24,441 bases of DNA from Firm-04 sp946413695 (GTDB lineage Bacteria > Bacillota > Clostridia > Oscillospirales > Ruminococcaceae): positions 1-24,441 of the forward strand of contig CAMKLV010000055.1 of NCBI GenBank assembly GCA_946413695.1. Direction: 5' to 3'. Positions 1 through 8,389 of the stretch are shown here, piece by piece. The position numbers and the translations under genes were made by a program. The notes beneath the pieces were generated by a model, which made no database searches, had not been told where the DNA came from, and worked only from the letters and a program-made list of their open reading frames with translations. Every line of letters begins with the position of its first letter. The first letter of the stretch is position 1.

Positions 1-7
1 ATGGGGT

Positions 8-77
8 CTGGGGATAATATCCCCAGCGGGAGTTTGAGGGCGGAGCCCTCATTATCAATCATCGCGCAGCGATACCG
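8..77 (+). repeat. Composite three-hairpin repeat, left copy
   Basis: Seen directly: hairpin CTGGGGATA/TATCCCCAG (8-26), hairpin GAGGGC-GGA-GCCCTC (36-50), the word ATTATCAATC (51-60), hairpin ATCGC-GCA-GCGAT (61-73), then ACCG. The same order of parts is found in inverted orientation at 23464-23533. It lies downstream of rsgA and may be the 3' end of that transcript, but no T-tract follows on the minus strand, so it is not called a terminator. The real boundaries may extend left of the window. Confidence 0.65.
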
Positions 78-161
78 AATTGATCCATCGGAGTGGGTTC
101 CGGGTTCAATGACCCCAGCAGGGGCTTGGGGCACAGTTTGCGCAGCAATACTGTAAGTCCC

Positions 162-209
162 CATTATCAATCTGTCGGAGACACCTCAATCCGTCGGAGA
201 CACCTCAAT
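162..209 (+). repeat. Repeat module with two 17-bp direct repeats, overlapping the rsgA stop
   Basis: Begins with CATTATCAATC, the same word as in the repeat at 50-60. GTCGGAGACACCTCAAT then occurs twice, at 174-190 and 193-209. The first copy forms a TGTC-GGA-GACA hairpin with a three-base loop. The second copy contains the rsgA stop codon (205-207). Positions 78-161 hold only a CCCC-AGCA-GGGG stem (113-124) and no gene. Confidence 0.65.
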
Positions 210-1059
210 ACGCCTTGCGGCTGAGAGATTCCTGCATCATCAGGGTATAGTTCTCATAGCGGCTTTTGGGGATCGCGCCGGAACGCACGGCATTCCGCAC
301 GGCACAATCCGGCTCCTTGATATGTCTGCAGTCCGCATAGCGGCAGGGCTCTGTCACCGCGCCGATCTCCGGAAAACAATCCGCGAGCTCATCGGGTGCA
401 ATCTGCGCATAGGCATCCGTTTCAAAGGTCGAAAATCCCGGCGTATCCGCGATTTTTCCGCCGTGCGGCAATGTATAGAGCGCGGTTTCACGGGTTGTAT
501 GTCTGCCTCTGCCGAGCTTTTTGCTGATATCGCCTGTCTCCAGATTCAGCGAGACATCCAGCGCATTGAGCAGCGTCGATTTTCCGACGCCGGAGTTTCC
601 GGTAAACGCGCTGATCTTTCCGGCGAGCGCTTCATAGACCGCTTCAACGGTCTCCGGCTTCTCATAATCGACGAAGAACTGCGGAAAACCGGCTGCGCGG
701 TAGATTTCGGCATATTTGACCGCATCCGCGAGATCGAGCTTTGTAAAGATCAGCACCGGCTGAATCTCCTTGTAGACACAGACCGCGAGGAAGCGGTCGA
801 GCAGCTGCAGATTCGGCGCCGGATCGCACACCGAGAGCACAAACAGCAGCTGGTCGAGATTGGCAAGCGGCGGACGGATCAGCAGATTCTTCCGCGGCAT
901 GATCTCCGTGATAACATCATCCTCAACGGTGACGCGGTCGCCGGTGCAGGGCGAGATTCCCTGCTTGCGGAAGATGCCGCGCGCTTTGCACGATAATACA
1001 CCGCTGGGGGACTCTACGGTGTAAAGTCCCCCAACTGCTTTCAGAATCAAACCTTCCAT
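205..1059 (-). CDS. rsgA: Ribosome small-subunit-dependent GTPase A
   Basis: RsgA (YjeQ/CpgA) is a circularly permuted GTPase that tests the decoding centre of the maturing 30S subunit. The 284-aa protein shows the permuted motif order G4 TKLD (106-109), G1 GNSGVGKS (154-161), G2 RHTTR (186-190), G3 DTPG (205-208), after an N-terminal OB-fold region. The C-terminal zinc finger is present (C239, C244, H246, C252). Length is normal. The ATG at 1059 lies 6 nt after the prkC stop and has no clear Shine-Dalgarno sequence, which suggests translational coupling to prkC. It is the last visible gene of the minus-strand block. Its stop codon falls inside an intergenic direct repeat, so the last residues may be repeat-derived. 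Confidence 0.95.
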   Translation of the reverse strand: MEGLILKAVGGLYTVESPSGVLSCKARGIFRKQGISPCTGDRVTVEDDVITEIMPRKNLLIRPPLANLDQLLFVLSVCDPAPNLQLLDRFLAVCVYKEIQPVLIFTKLDLADAVKYAEIYRAAGFPQFFVDYEKPETVEAVYEALAGKISAFTGNSGVGKSTLLNALDVSLNLETGDISKKLGRGRHTTRETALYTLPHGGKIADTPGFSTFETDAYAQIAPDELADCFPEIGAVTEPCRYADCRHIKEPDCAVRNAVRSGAIPKSRYENYTLMMQESLSRKAY

Positions 1060-1065
1060 TGCGCA

Positions 1066-3348
1066 TTAACCGGCAACGGTCGCATTCGGATCCGGTGTCA
1101 CGGCAGGCTGTTCTACCGGTGCCTGTGTCACAACCGGTGCTTCAGTCACGATCGGCGGCTCTGTCACGATGGTGGCAGGCGGTGCCGTGGTGGTAACCGG
1201 CGCAGCGCCGTTCAGACCGTCAACTCTTTCAAATGCGGCGCCCGGATCGCTGCTGAGCGTCTCATAGGTCTTCTTGTCAAAGTCTACCCTGTATCTGCCG
1301 ATCTCAGCCTCCTTGCCGTTTGCATCGTTGACAAGGATTGCAACGACATCAATGGTCTCGTTGCCCTCAAGGACAAGCGATGTGACGCCTGCCGCGTAAT
1401 CGACATTGAACTGTCCGCCGACGGCTCTTGCGATACCGCCCTCATAGAGACCGATATGGAAGATACCGCTTGCATTCGCCGGAATATTGAACGAGATGCG
1501 AACCTGCTGCTCCTTCTTCTTACCGGAGGAAACAGTCAGCTCGATGAGCGTACCCTCGGAGACCTCCTCATTCGGCTGAACATTCTGGTTCAGGACGGTG
1601 CCCTCCTTGGCTTCGTCATCGACTTCCTTCTTCGAGACGGTGAGCTTCAGCGCCTCCGCCTGCGTCTTTGCAAGATCCCAGTCCATGTTGACAAAGTTCG
1701 GAACCAGAACCGTGGTCTTGTTCTGACCGAGCGAAACGGTCACGCGGACATAGGAGCCCGGCTCAACCTCGAGCGGACCCTTCGGGTCAGTCGAAATGAC
1801 CTTGCCCTTTTCAATGTTCGGGTCATAGGAAGAACGCTTATCAACGAACAGACCCAGACCGACGATGGTCGATTTTGCAGTCTCAAACTCCCAGTTCTCG
1901 ACATCCGGCAGGAGCACCTTCTTCGCGCCGAGCGAAACTCTGACGTTGACGGTGTCGCCCTTGCCGACCGGGTCATTGACCGGAATATCCTGGTTGAAGA
2001 TCTTATCCTTCTCGTACTCGGAATATTCCTTGCTCTCGATGTTGATGCGGATCTTGTCGCCGTACTGCAGCTCGGCTTCCTTGTAGTCCATACCGATCAG
2101 AGACGGCATCTTGAATTCGAGATTGTTATTCTCGCTGGTGTTGCCCTTGATCATGTTCCAGAGCAGCATCGTGAACAGCACGGCTGCAACAATCATCACA
2201 ACGATGATGACAGCACTGAGGATCGGGACAAAGAAGGACTTGGTCTCCTCCTCATATTCCTCCTCGTCCTCCTCCGCCGGCTCATCCTGATAGGCGCCGC
2301 GGTCATCATACTGCTCGTCGTCGTAATACTGCTCCTCGTCATCGTAGTAGGGCTGGTCGTCATCGTAGTAGTCATCCTCCGGCACCAGATCCCGTTCCTC
2401 AGTGAGCGGTCTGTAGTTTCTGGTTTTGCTGTTATCGTCTTCTTCAAACATATCCTGCACAGGCTCCTCCTCAAACAATTCGGGGTAGTATCCGAACACG
2501 CCGTCCGGATCCTCCTTAAAGGTCTGGAGATCATCCATCATGTCTCTTGCAGACTGGTAGCGGTCTGCGGGATCCTTTTCCATCGCCTTGAGAATGATCT
2601 CCTCGAGTCCGATCTGGATATCAGGGCGAATGGTGCTGGGCAGCGGCACCTTTGCCTGCATGTGCATCACTGCAATGCTGACAGGGTTATCGGTATCAAA
2701 GGGCTTTTTGCCGGTGAGCATCTCATAGAGCATCACACCGACAGAGTAGAGGTCGCTCTTTGCATCGGTCACGCCGCCTCTTGCCTGCTCGGGGCTGATA
2801 TAATGCACGGTGCCGATTGCTTTATCGGTACCGGTTTTGCCGTCTTCACGGGCAAACTTCGCAATGCCGAAGTCCATCACCTTGATCGTGCCGTCGCGGA
2901 GCATCATGATGTTCTGCGGCTTGATATCGCGGTGCACGATGCCCTTGCTGTGGGCATGCTGGAGTGCGCGCAGGATCTGCAGAATGAAGTGGACTGCATC
3001 CTTCCAGCCGAGCTGTCCCTGCTGCTCCATGTATTCATTCAGCGTGATGCCGTCGATATACTCCATTACAATGAACTGGATGCGCTCCGAAAACCCGACA
3101 TCATAGATCTTGACGATGTTCGGATGACTGAGCACGGCAATCGCCTTGGATTCATTGCGGAATCTGCGCAGGAACTCCTCGTTCTCTGCAAACTCCTTTT
3201 TGAGAATCTTGACAGCAACGGTTTTGTTATCGACAACATCTGTTGCGCGGTAAACATCAGCCATGCCGCCCTCGCCGATCAGCTCCGTGATTTCGTAGCG
3301 ACCGTCGAGCTTCTTTCCGATGTTCTTGTCATTGCGATCTTTTTCCAT
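1066..3348 (-). CDS. prkC: PASTA-domain serine/threonine protein kinase
   Basis: Membrane Ser/Thr kinase of the PrkC/Stk1 family, which senses muropeptides or lipid II and controls wall synthesis and growth. Residues of the 760-aa product: kinase domain about 18-275 with GEGGMADVY (25-33), K47, HRD (139-141), DFG (159-161) and a Thr-rich activation loop; a very acidic Asp/Tyr/Glu stretch (about 322-368); a membrane segment (about 373-398); three PASTA repeats (about 413-476, 478-543, 547-609); an extra beta-rich region (about 615-700); and a Thr/Pro/Val tail. Start choice: GGAGG at 3355-3359 is 6 nt from ATG 3348 but only 3 nt from the upstream GTG at 3351, so the ATG is preferred. It lies downstream of its cognate phosphatase gene. 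Confidence 0.95.
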   Translation of the reverse strand: MEKDRNDKNIGKKLDGRYEITELIGEGGMADVYRATDVVDNKTVAVKILKKEFAENEEFLRRFRNESKAIAVLSHPNIVKIYDVGFSERIQFIVMEYIDGITLNEYMEQQGQLGWKDAVHFILQILRALQHAHSKGIVHRDIKPQNIMMLRDGTIKVMDFGIAKFAREDGKTGTDKAIGTVHYISPEQARGGVTDAKSDLYSVGVMLYEMLTGKKPFDTDNPVSIAVMHMQAKVPLPSTIRPDIQIGLEEIILKAMEKDPADRYQSARDMMDDLQTFKEDPDGVFGYYPELFEEEPVQDMFEEDDNSKTRNYRPLTEERDLVPEDDYYDDDQPYYDDEEQYYDDEQYDDRGAYQDEPAEEDEEEYEEETKSFFVPILSAVIIVVMIVAAVLFTMLLWNMIKGNTSENNNLEFKMPSLIGMDYKEAELQYGDKIRINIESKEYSEYEKDKIFNQDIPVNDPVGKGDTVNVRVSLGAKKVLLPDVENWEFETAKSTIVGLGLFVDKRSSYDPNIEKGKVISTDPKGPLEVEPGSYVRVTVSLGQNKTTVLVPNFVNMDWDLAKTQAEALKLTVSKKEVDDEAKEGTVLNQNVQPNEEVSEGTLIELTVSSGKKKEQQVRISFNIPANASGIFHIGLYEGGIARAVGGQFNVDYAAGVTSLVLEGNETIDVVAILVNDANGKEAEIGRYRVDFDKKTYETLSSDPGAAFERVDGLNGAAPVTTTAPPATIVTEPPIVTEAPVVTQAPVEQPAVTPDPNATVAG

Positions 3349-3354
3349 CACAAA

Positions 3355-3377
3355 CCTCCGTGCCGGATGCCTCCGGC
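3355..3377 (-). promoter_or_regulatory. prkC Shine-Dalgarno with hairpin directly upstream
   Basis: GGAGG (3355-3359) sets the prkC start. Just upstream, GCCGGA (3372-3377) and TCCGGC (3362-3367) form a perfect 6-bp stem with a 4-nt loop. No T-tract follows, so it is not an intrinsic terminator. It could affect ribosome access or mRNA stability; this is inference. The rest of the 112-nt gap between stp and prkC (3349-3460) shows no other feature. Confidence 0.4.
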
Positions 3378-3460
3378 GAAACTCATTTCATAACCCTGTT
3401 GTATCTCTCATGTGCGGTCAGCGGGGCTGATTGTGTCCCCGAAGCACAAGAATTACGATG

Positions 3461-4213
3461 TTATTCCCCCTGCGTGTGCTCCGGCTCATCCGTGAGCAGA
3501 ATCACCGAGATATTATCTCTGCCGCCGTTTGCATTCGCCTCCGCGATGCAGACCTCCGGCACCTGCTCTGCAGGTGTTTCGCGCATGATCTCCTCGATGC
3601 GTTCCGGCTCGACCATGCTGTAGAGTCCGTCGGAGCAGAGCAGCACCTTGTCGCCGGGATCGAGCGGCACCGCCTGAATATCGGCAAGCACTCTGCTTGC
3701 AACGCCGACGGCACGCATCAGCTCATTGCGCCTTGCATGCGTGGCGCGCTCCTCTGCGGTAATCATGCCCTGCTCATAGAGCAGCTGCACAACGGTATGA
3801 TCCGTGGTGATCTGGCGGAACGGTCCCTCCTTCGGGAGCAGATACGCTCTGGAATCACCGATATTGACAATGCATGCTGTCTCCGGCCGCACAAATGCGC
3901 CGACGAGCGTTGTGCCCATCCGCGAGCGCATCCGGCTGCTGACAGCAGCTCTGTAAACCTTTTGATTGGCGTCCGCGGCGCAGCTCCTGAGCAGGTCGCA
4001 GACATCTTCATCCGACATGCCGGTCTGATAGGATGCGCGGAAGGCATCCTCCGCAGCAGCAATCGCGATTTTGCTCGCAGCACTGCCGTTTTCCATCCCG
4101 CCCATGCCGTCGCAGACAATGGCAAGCACACCGTCCGGATAGTTCTCCGCACGGATCGAATCCTGATTCTCGGCTCTGGCTCTGCCGATATCACAGCCCA
4201 GATACGCCTTCAC
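3461..4213 (-). CDS. stp: PP2C-family serine/threonine phosphatase
   Basis: Removes phosphate from proteins modified by the adjacent PrkC kinase (Stp/PrpC, PPM family, two- to three-metal catalysis). The 250-aa protein is a single cytoplasmic PP2C domain with ENQDS (15-19), DGMGG (D35), GTT (100-102), NIGDSRAY (117-124), DHT (138-140), the metal-binding D195 in SDGL and D233 in GGRDN. All expected metal ligands are visible. The start is GTG 4213: an in-frame TGA (4220-4222) lies just upstream, so no longer form is possible, and a weak GGTGAG sits 5 nt before it. The gap to the rlmN stop is 20 nt. The kinase-phosphatase pairing is classical in Firmicutes. Confidence 0.95.
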   Translation of the reverse strand: MKAYLGCDIGRARAENQDSIRAENYPDGVLAIVCDGMGGMENGSAASKIAIAAAEDAFRASYQTGMSDEDVCDLLRSCAADANQKVYRAAVSSRMRSRMGTTLVGAFVRPETACIVNIGDSRAYLLPKEGPFRQITTDHTVVQLLYEQGMITAEERATHARRNELMRAVGVASRVLADIQAVPLDPGDKVLLCSDGLYSMVEPERIEEIMRETPAEQVPEVCIAEANANGGRDNISVILLTDEPEHTQGE

Positions 4214-4233
4214 TGGTGCTCACCACGCTTTCT

Positions 4234-5289
4234 TCATGTAGCAGCCTCCACGGTATCGCGCCGAAGCTGACCGCAGGCGGCCTTGATATCCTCTCCGAGT
4301 GTCCGCCGGACGGTGGCATTGATGCCCTCCTGCTCCAGCAGCTTCCGGAATGCCTCCGCGTGTCCAGCCTGAAAGCCGGTTCCCGCCACCGGGTTGACCG
4401 GAATCAGATTGACATGCGGTCTCTGATTCGGGAACACCGGCCGCAGCCGTTTCCCGAGCTTTTTCGCCGCCTCCGCCGAATCATTCTCGCCGGCGATCAC
4501 GGCATATTCAAATGTGACGCGCCTGCCTGTTCTGCGGAAATAATCGCCGCAGGCACCGAGCAGCTCCTCCAGCGGATAGCGGCGGTTGACCGGCATCAGT
4601 GCATCGCGCGTTTCATTATCCGCGGCGTGCAGCGAGACCGAAAGCGTCAGCGGCAGTTCCTCCTCTGCGAGCCGCCGGATCATCGGGACAAGGCCGCAGG
4701 TTGAAAGCGCAACATGCCGCAGGCTGAGGTTCCTGCCCTCTTTGCAGGAGAGCAGCCGCAGAAACTGCATCACGTTCTCAAAATTATCAAGCGGCTCTCC
4801 GATGCCCATGAGCACGATGCCGCTGATCTGCTGCTCCGGCGGAAAGTCTGCGTCGGTTCCGTAAATCTGCCCGAGCATCTCGGAGGGCGTCAGATTGCGC
4901 ACAAATCCGAGCGGTGCCGAGGCACAGAATTTACAGCCCATTTTGCAGCCAACCTGCGTCGAAATACATGCGGTCACGCCGTGGTGATAGACCATGCGAA
5001 CCGTCTCGATACAGGCGCCGTCAGAGAGCCTATACAGATATTTTACAGTATCATCCGCACAAGAATCAAGCCTTTTCTCAATCTTTGGCAGGTTTATATA
5101 AAAGCGCTCTTTTAGCTCTGCCTGAAATTGTTTAGAAAGTTCTGTCATCTTTGCGAAATCAAAGACACGTTTTACGTGTAATTGGCGGAAAATCTGCTTT
5201 GCGCGGAATTTCGGCGCGCCCATCGCAATGATCTCCGCTTCGAGCTGCTCCGGCAGCAGCTGCAGGATGTCGATTTTTTGTGTTTCCAC
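4234..5289 (-). CDS. rlmN: Dual-specificity 23S rRNA/tRNA adenine-C2 methyltransferase
   Basis: Radical-SAM enzyme that methylates C2 of A2503 in 23S rRNA and A37 of some tRNAs. The 351-aa protein has the radical-SAM cluster motif CKMGCKFC (C115, C119, C122), a GIGEPLDNF segment, and the C-terminal methyl-carrier cysteine C339 in the GEDIKAACGQL context. This supports RlmN; Cfr is less likely, given the chromosomal housekeeping position between rsmB and stp. The start is GTG 5289, preceded by AAAGGAG 8 nt upstream. The rsmB stop is 37 nt away. Length and motif order are normal. Confidence 0.95.
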   Translation of the reverse strand: METQKIDILQLLPEQLEAEIIAMGAPKFRAKQIFRQLHVKRVFDFAKMTELSKQFQAELKERFYINLPKIEKRLDSCADDTVKYLYRLSDGACIETVRMVYHHGVTACISTQVGCKMGCKFCASAPLGFVRNLTPSEMLGQIYGTDADFPPEQQISGIVLMGIGEPLDNFENVMQFLRLLSCKEGRNLSLRHVALSTCGLVPMIRRLAEEELPLTLSVSLHAADNETRDALMPVNRRYPLEELLGACGDYFRRTGRRVTFEYAVIAGENDSAEAAKKLGKRLRPVFPNQRPHVNLIPVNPVAGTGFQAGHAEAFRKLLEQEGINATVRRTLGEDIKAACGQLRRDTVEAAT

Positions 5290-5326
5290 CGGTCTCAGCT
5301 CCTTTCAGAAATGCGGATTTCCGCAC

Positions 5327-6703
5327 TCATTTTTCCGCCGCACATTTCCGCATCTTCGCGATGAAAAATCCGTCGCTGCCGAGCATCTGCGGAAAGAGCG
5401 TTGTCATGTCCTGCCCGTATCCGCTGAGCGCCGGCAGATTCTGCCACGGCTTTTCGAGCACAAAATCCGGATGTGCCGCCAGAAATCTGCGGACGACATC
5501 CTCGTTTTCGCGTTTCAGGACGGTGCAGGTCGAATAGACCAGCACGCCCTCCGGCTTCAGTGCCTTTGCAGCGGCTTCGAGAATCTGATACTGAATCTCC
5601 GGCAGATCGGCAGCCTCCTCGAGCGATTTATAGCGAATCTCCGGTTTTCTGCGGATCACACCGAAGCCCGAGCAGGGCACATCGCAGAGGATGCGGTCTG
5701 CAAGCGGCTTTTCGGTCAGCCGCGCATCGCCGGTCTCCGCCGTGATGCAGCTCAGCCGAAGCATCTGCGCACCCTTCCGGATCAGCCCGACGCGCTTTTC
5801 ATGGAGATCATAGGAATACACATGCCCCTGATTCTGCATCAGCTCCGCGATTGTGAAGCTTTTGCCGCCCGGTGCCGCACAGACATCGAGCACAGTCTCC
5901 CCCGGCTGCGGATCAAGCGCGAGACAGCAAAGCTGCGAGGCAAGATCCTGCACATGCATGGCAGCGCCCACCGCCTTTGATTCGGAGATCAGCCCGCTGC
6001 GGCAGGGGTCAATCGGGACAGTCTCCTGCCCGTCGATCACGGTCGGAACCTCTGCGGTCTCGCCGCGCTTTTTGAGCAGATAGGCATCGGGAATTCCCGG
6101 AACGGGCTCCGCCGCGGAAATGATCTTTTCGCTGTTTTCAAACAGCGGATTGCGCCGCAGATAGATCGGCGGTGCGTCCTCCGCATCCGCAAGGAATGCC
6201 GCGACCGTTTCACTGTCATAGTCCGCAAGGAGCGCCTCGAGCAGCGGCAGCGGCACAGAATACTGCACCGACATCGCCGCGCGTTCATCCTTCGGCATCG
6301 GGATTTCTTTGCCGCTCCGGATAAACCCGCGCAGGATCGCATTGACCATTCCGGAAGCGCTTGATTTTTTCAGCTTCTTGACAGCCTCCGTCCAGAGGTT
6401 GACCGCTGCCGAATCCGGCGTGTGCAGATACAGCAGCTCATAGATACCGCAGCGCAGAACGCACAGCACCTCAAGATCGAGCTTTTCCGGCGGACGTTTG
6501 GAATGTGCCGCGATACAGGCATCGAGCGTGATAATCCGCTCAAAGGTACCGCGGAAGATTCTTCTGCACAGCGCGCTGTCCTGCGGTGACAGGTTTTCGG
6601 CATCCATGACAGCCTGCGTCAGCGCGAGATTGGAATAGCTTTTCGATCGAATCGAGCGGATCAGCGTCCGCACGCAGAGCATCCGTGCATCGAGCCCGAT
6701 CAT
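5327..6703 (-). CDS. rsmB: 16S rRNA (cytosine-967-C5)-methyltransferase
   Basis: RsmB (Sun/Fmu) methylates C967 of 16S rRNA using S-adenosylmethionine. Residues about 1-130 form a NusB-like RNA-binding domain; the Rossmann methyltransferase follows with the SAM motif VLDVCAAPGGKS (271-282), DVPCSGFG (341-348, C344 of motif IV) and the second cysteine STC (C393, motif VI). The end FIAKMRK is typical. At 458 aa the length is normal. The ATG at 6703 overlaps the stop codon of the upstream metallopeptidase gene in ATGA form, so the two are probably translationally coupled. Confidence 0.95.
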   Translation of the reverse strand: MIGLDARMLCVRTLIRSIRSKSYSNLALTQAVMDAENLSPQDSALCRRIFRGTFERIITLDACIAAHSKRPPEKLDLEVLCVLRCGIYELLYLHTPDSAAVNLWTEAVKKLKKSSASGMVNAILRGFIRSGKEIPMPKDERAAMSVQYSVPLPLLEALLADYDSETVAAFLADAEDAPPIYLRRNPLFENSEKIISAAEPVPGIPDAYLLKKRGETAEVPTVIDGQETVPIDPCRSGLISESKAVGAAMHVQDLASQLCCLALDPQPGETVLDVCAAPGGKSFTIAELMQNQGHVYSYDLHEKRVGLIRKGAQMLRLSCITAETGDARLTEKPLADRILCDVPCSGFGVIRRKPEIRYKSLEEAADLPEIQYQILEAAAKALKPEGVLVYSTCTVLKRENEDVVRRFLAAHPDFVLEKPWQNLPALSGYGQDMTTLFPQMLGSDGFFIAKMRKCAAEK

Positions 6704-7380
6704 CTGCGCCGTCCTCTGATGGCAAGCAGACGCACCAGCTGCAGCAGCGATACTGCAACCGCCGCGACATAGGTCAGCGCAGCCGCCGTCAGCACCTTGC
6801 GGACGCCCTTCTGCTCCTCTGCATCGAGCAGCGTGGAGTTCCGGAGCGCGCGCACAGCTCTGCCGCTCGCATTGAATTCAACGGGCAGCGTCACAAGCTG
6901 GAAGAAGATCACCGCAAGGAAAAAGATGATGCCGAGCGTGATCAGCGTATAGCCGAGCCTGCCGTTTCCGCCGCCGAAGATGATACCTGCCATAATCAGC
7001 AGATAGGAAACCGTCGAGGAAATATTCGTGGATTTGACAATCGCATTGCGCAGTTTGACCGGTGCATAATTCTGTGCATACTGCACCGCATGCCCTGCCT
7101 CATGCATCGCAACACCGACCGCCGCAACGCTGTCCTTATCGTAGACATCCTGCGAAAGCCGGATCACATTGTCCCGCGGATCATAGTGATCGGTGAGATT
7201 GCCGGGCACCGGTTCGATCTGCACATCTGTGATGCCGTGTTCAAGCAGAAGCTGTCTTGCAGCCTCCGCGCCGGTGATGCCGCGCGAATTGCGCACCTTG
7301 CTGTATTTTCTGAATGACGCCTGCACATGAATCTGTGCCGCAAGCGTAATGACAAAAGACAAAATCAAAAGGATATACAT
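6700..7380 (-). CDS. Membrane zinc metallopeptidase, YugP/DUF2324 type
   Basis: Predicted neutral zinc-dependent membrane protease (PF04298 family, YugP-like); the physiological substrate is unknown. The 226-aa form has an N-terminal membrane helix (about 2-17), the HEAGH metal motif (H93, E94, H97), a GNLTDHYDP segment before it, and hydrophobic segments at about 122-136, 144-165 and 198-218. Start choice: AAAGGAG at 7388-7394 is 7 nt from ATG 7380 but only 1 nt from ATG 7386, so 7380 is preferred. Fmt ends 21 nt upstream and the stop overlaps rsmB. Its place between fmt and rsmB is common in Clostridia. Confidence 0.85.
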   Translation of the reverse strand: MYILLILSFVITLAAQIHVQASFRKYSKVRNSRGITGAEAARQLLLEHGITDVQIEPVPGNLTDHYDPRDNVIRLSQDVYDKDSVAAVGVAMHEAGHAVQYAQNYAPVKLRNAIVKSTNISSTVSYLLIMAGIIFGGGNGRLGYTLITLGIIFFLAVIFFQLVTLPVEFNASGRAVRALRNSTLLDAEEQKGVRKVLTAAALTYVAAVAVSLLQLVRLLAIRGRRR

Positions 7381-7401
7381 AAGCATTCTCCTTTCAGCGG
7401 G

Positions 7402-8343
7402 TTATTCCGCCGCAGTCAGACAAGCGCCCTCCTGCACAGCGGAGCCGTTCAGGAAATCCTGAATCTTCATCGGTTTGCTGCCCTCGGGCTGCACGGCGGT
7501 CAGCTGCACGGCTTTTCCGTCGCCGCAGATCAGATACAGCTTGTTCTTGCCCTCTTTGCAGAGTGTTCCGGCAGGCGCATCGCTCTGATAGCCGCTGCAT
7601 GCAGAGCCGAGCAGCTTGATGCGCTTGCCGTTCAGCATTGCAAAGCCTGTGACCGCGCGGATGGTCCGGTCGATTTCGGCAGCCGGTGCGCTGAAATCGA
7701 GGCGGCTCATATCCTTCGTGATCTTTTCGGCATAGGTGACGCCTGCATCGCCCTGCGGCACCGGATGCAGCAGATGCTGCGTCAGCAGTGAGATGGTCTC
7801 CCGCAGCGTCTCCGCGGAGAGCCGCGAAAGTCTGTCATGAAGCGTCTCAGCGGTCTCATCCTCCGCGATGCGCGTTTTCAGCACATGGAGCATATCGCCG
7901 GTATCGAGCCCCTCCGCCATCTGCATCGCAGTGATGCCGGTTTCGCTGTCGCCCGCAAGAATCGCACGCTGAATTGGTGCGGCACCGCGCCATCTGGGCA
8001 GCAGCGAAGCATGCAGATTGATGCAGCCGTATTTCGGCAGATCGAGAATCTCCTTCGGCAGAATCTGCCCGTAGGCAATGACAACAATCAGCTCCGGATT
8101 GAGCTGTTTGAGCAGTGCGAGCGATTCGGCGGCATCGTCGCCCTTTCGCAGCGACTGCGGCGTATAGACCGGAATCCCCGCCGCCTCGGCGCACGCCTTG
8201 ACCGGTGTCGGCTGCAGCTTTTTGCCTCTGCCGCGCGGTCGGTCGGGCTGTGTAAAGACCGCCTGTACATTATGGCCGTCCTCGATCAGGATCTTCAGTG
8301 TCGGCACGGAAAAATCAGGCGTGCCCATAAAAACAATATTCAT
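7402..8343 (-). CDS. fmt: Methionyl-tRNA formyltransferase
   Basis: Transfers a formyl group from 10-formyl-tetrahydrofolate to initiator Met-tRNA. The 313-aa protein opens with the typical MNIVFMGTPDFSVP and has the catalytic N109 and H111 in INLHASLLPRWRGAAPI plus D147 in GLDTGD; the C-terminal OB-like domain follows from about 205. Start choice: GAGGAGG at 8349-8355 is 5 nt before ATG 8343, and family alignment begins there; an in-frame extension to 8364 lacks support. It forms a functional pair with def, here separated from it by one methyltransferase-like gene. Confidence 0.95.
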   Translation of the reverse strand: MNIVFMGTPDFSVPTLKILIEDGHNVQAVFTQPDRPRGRGKKLQPTPVKACAEAAGIPVYTPQSLRKGDDAAESLALLKQLNPELIVVIAYGQILPKEILDLPKYGCINLHASLLPRWRGAAPIQRAILAGDSETGITAMQMAEGLDTGDMLHVLKTRIAEDETAETLHDRLSRLSAETLRETISLLTQHLLHPVPQGDAGVTYAEKITKDMSRLDFSAPAAEIDRTIRAVTGFAMLNGKRIKLLGSACSGYQSDAPAGTLCKEGKNKLYLICGDGKAVQLTAVQPEGSKPMKIQDFLNGSAVQEGACLTAAE

Positions 8344-8389
8344 ATGTGCCTCCTCTGACCGCATTGCGGTACGGATTTGGGTTTGCTGT

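Noticed and set aside
36..50. GAGGGC-GGA-GCCCTC stem as the rsgA terminator
   Set aside because: No T-tract on the minus strand after it, and similar stems occur as part of the dispersed repeat; a termination role is unproven.
1456..3393. 645-codon plus-strand frame opposite prkC
   Set aside because: Antisense shadow: prkC has all kinase and PASTA motifs on the other strand, and the plus frame gives low-complexity Leu/Ile/Val/Arg-rich sequence.
4220..4237. Five-codon frame ATG AAG AAA GCG TGG TGA overlapping the rlmN stop
   Set aside because: Too short to call a gene; probably chance, although it could help ribosomes reach the stp GTG start.
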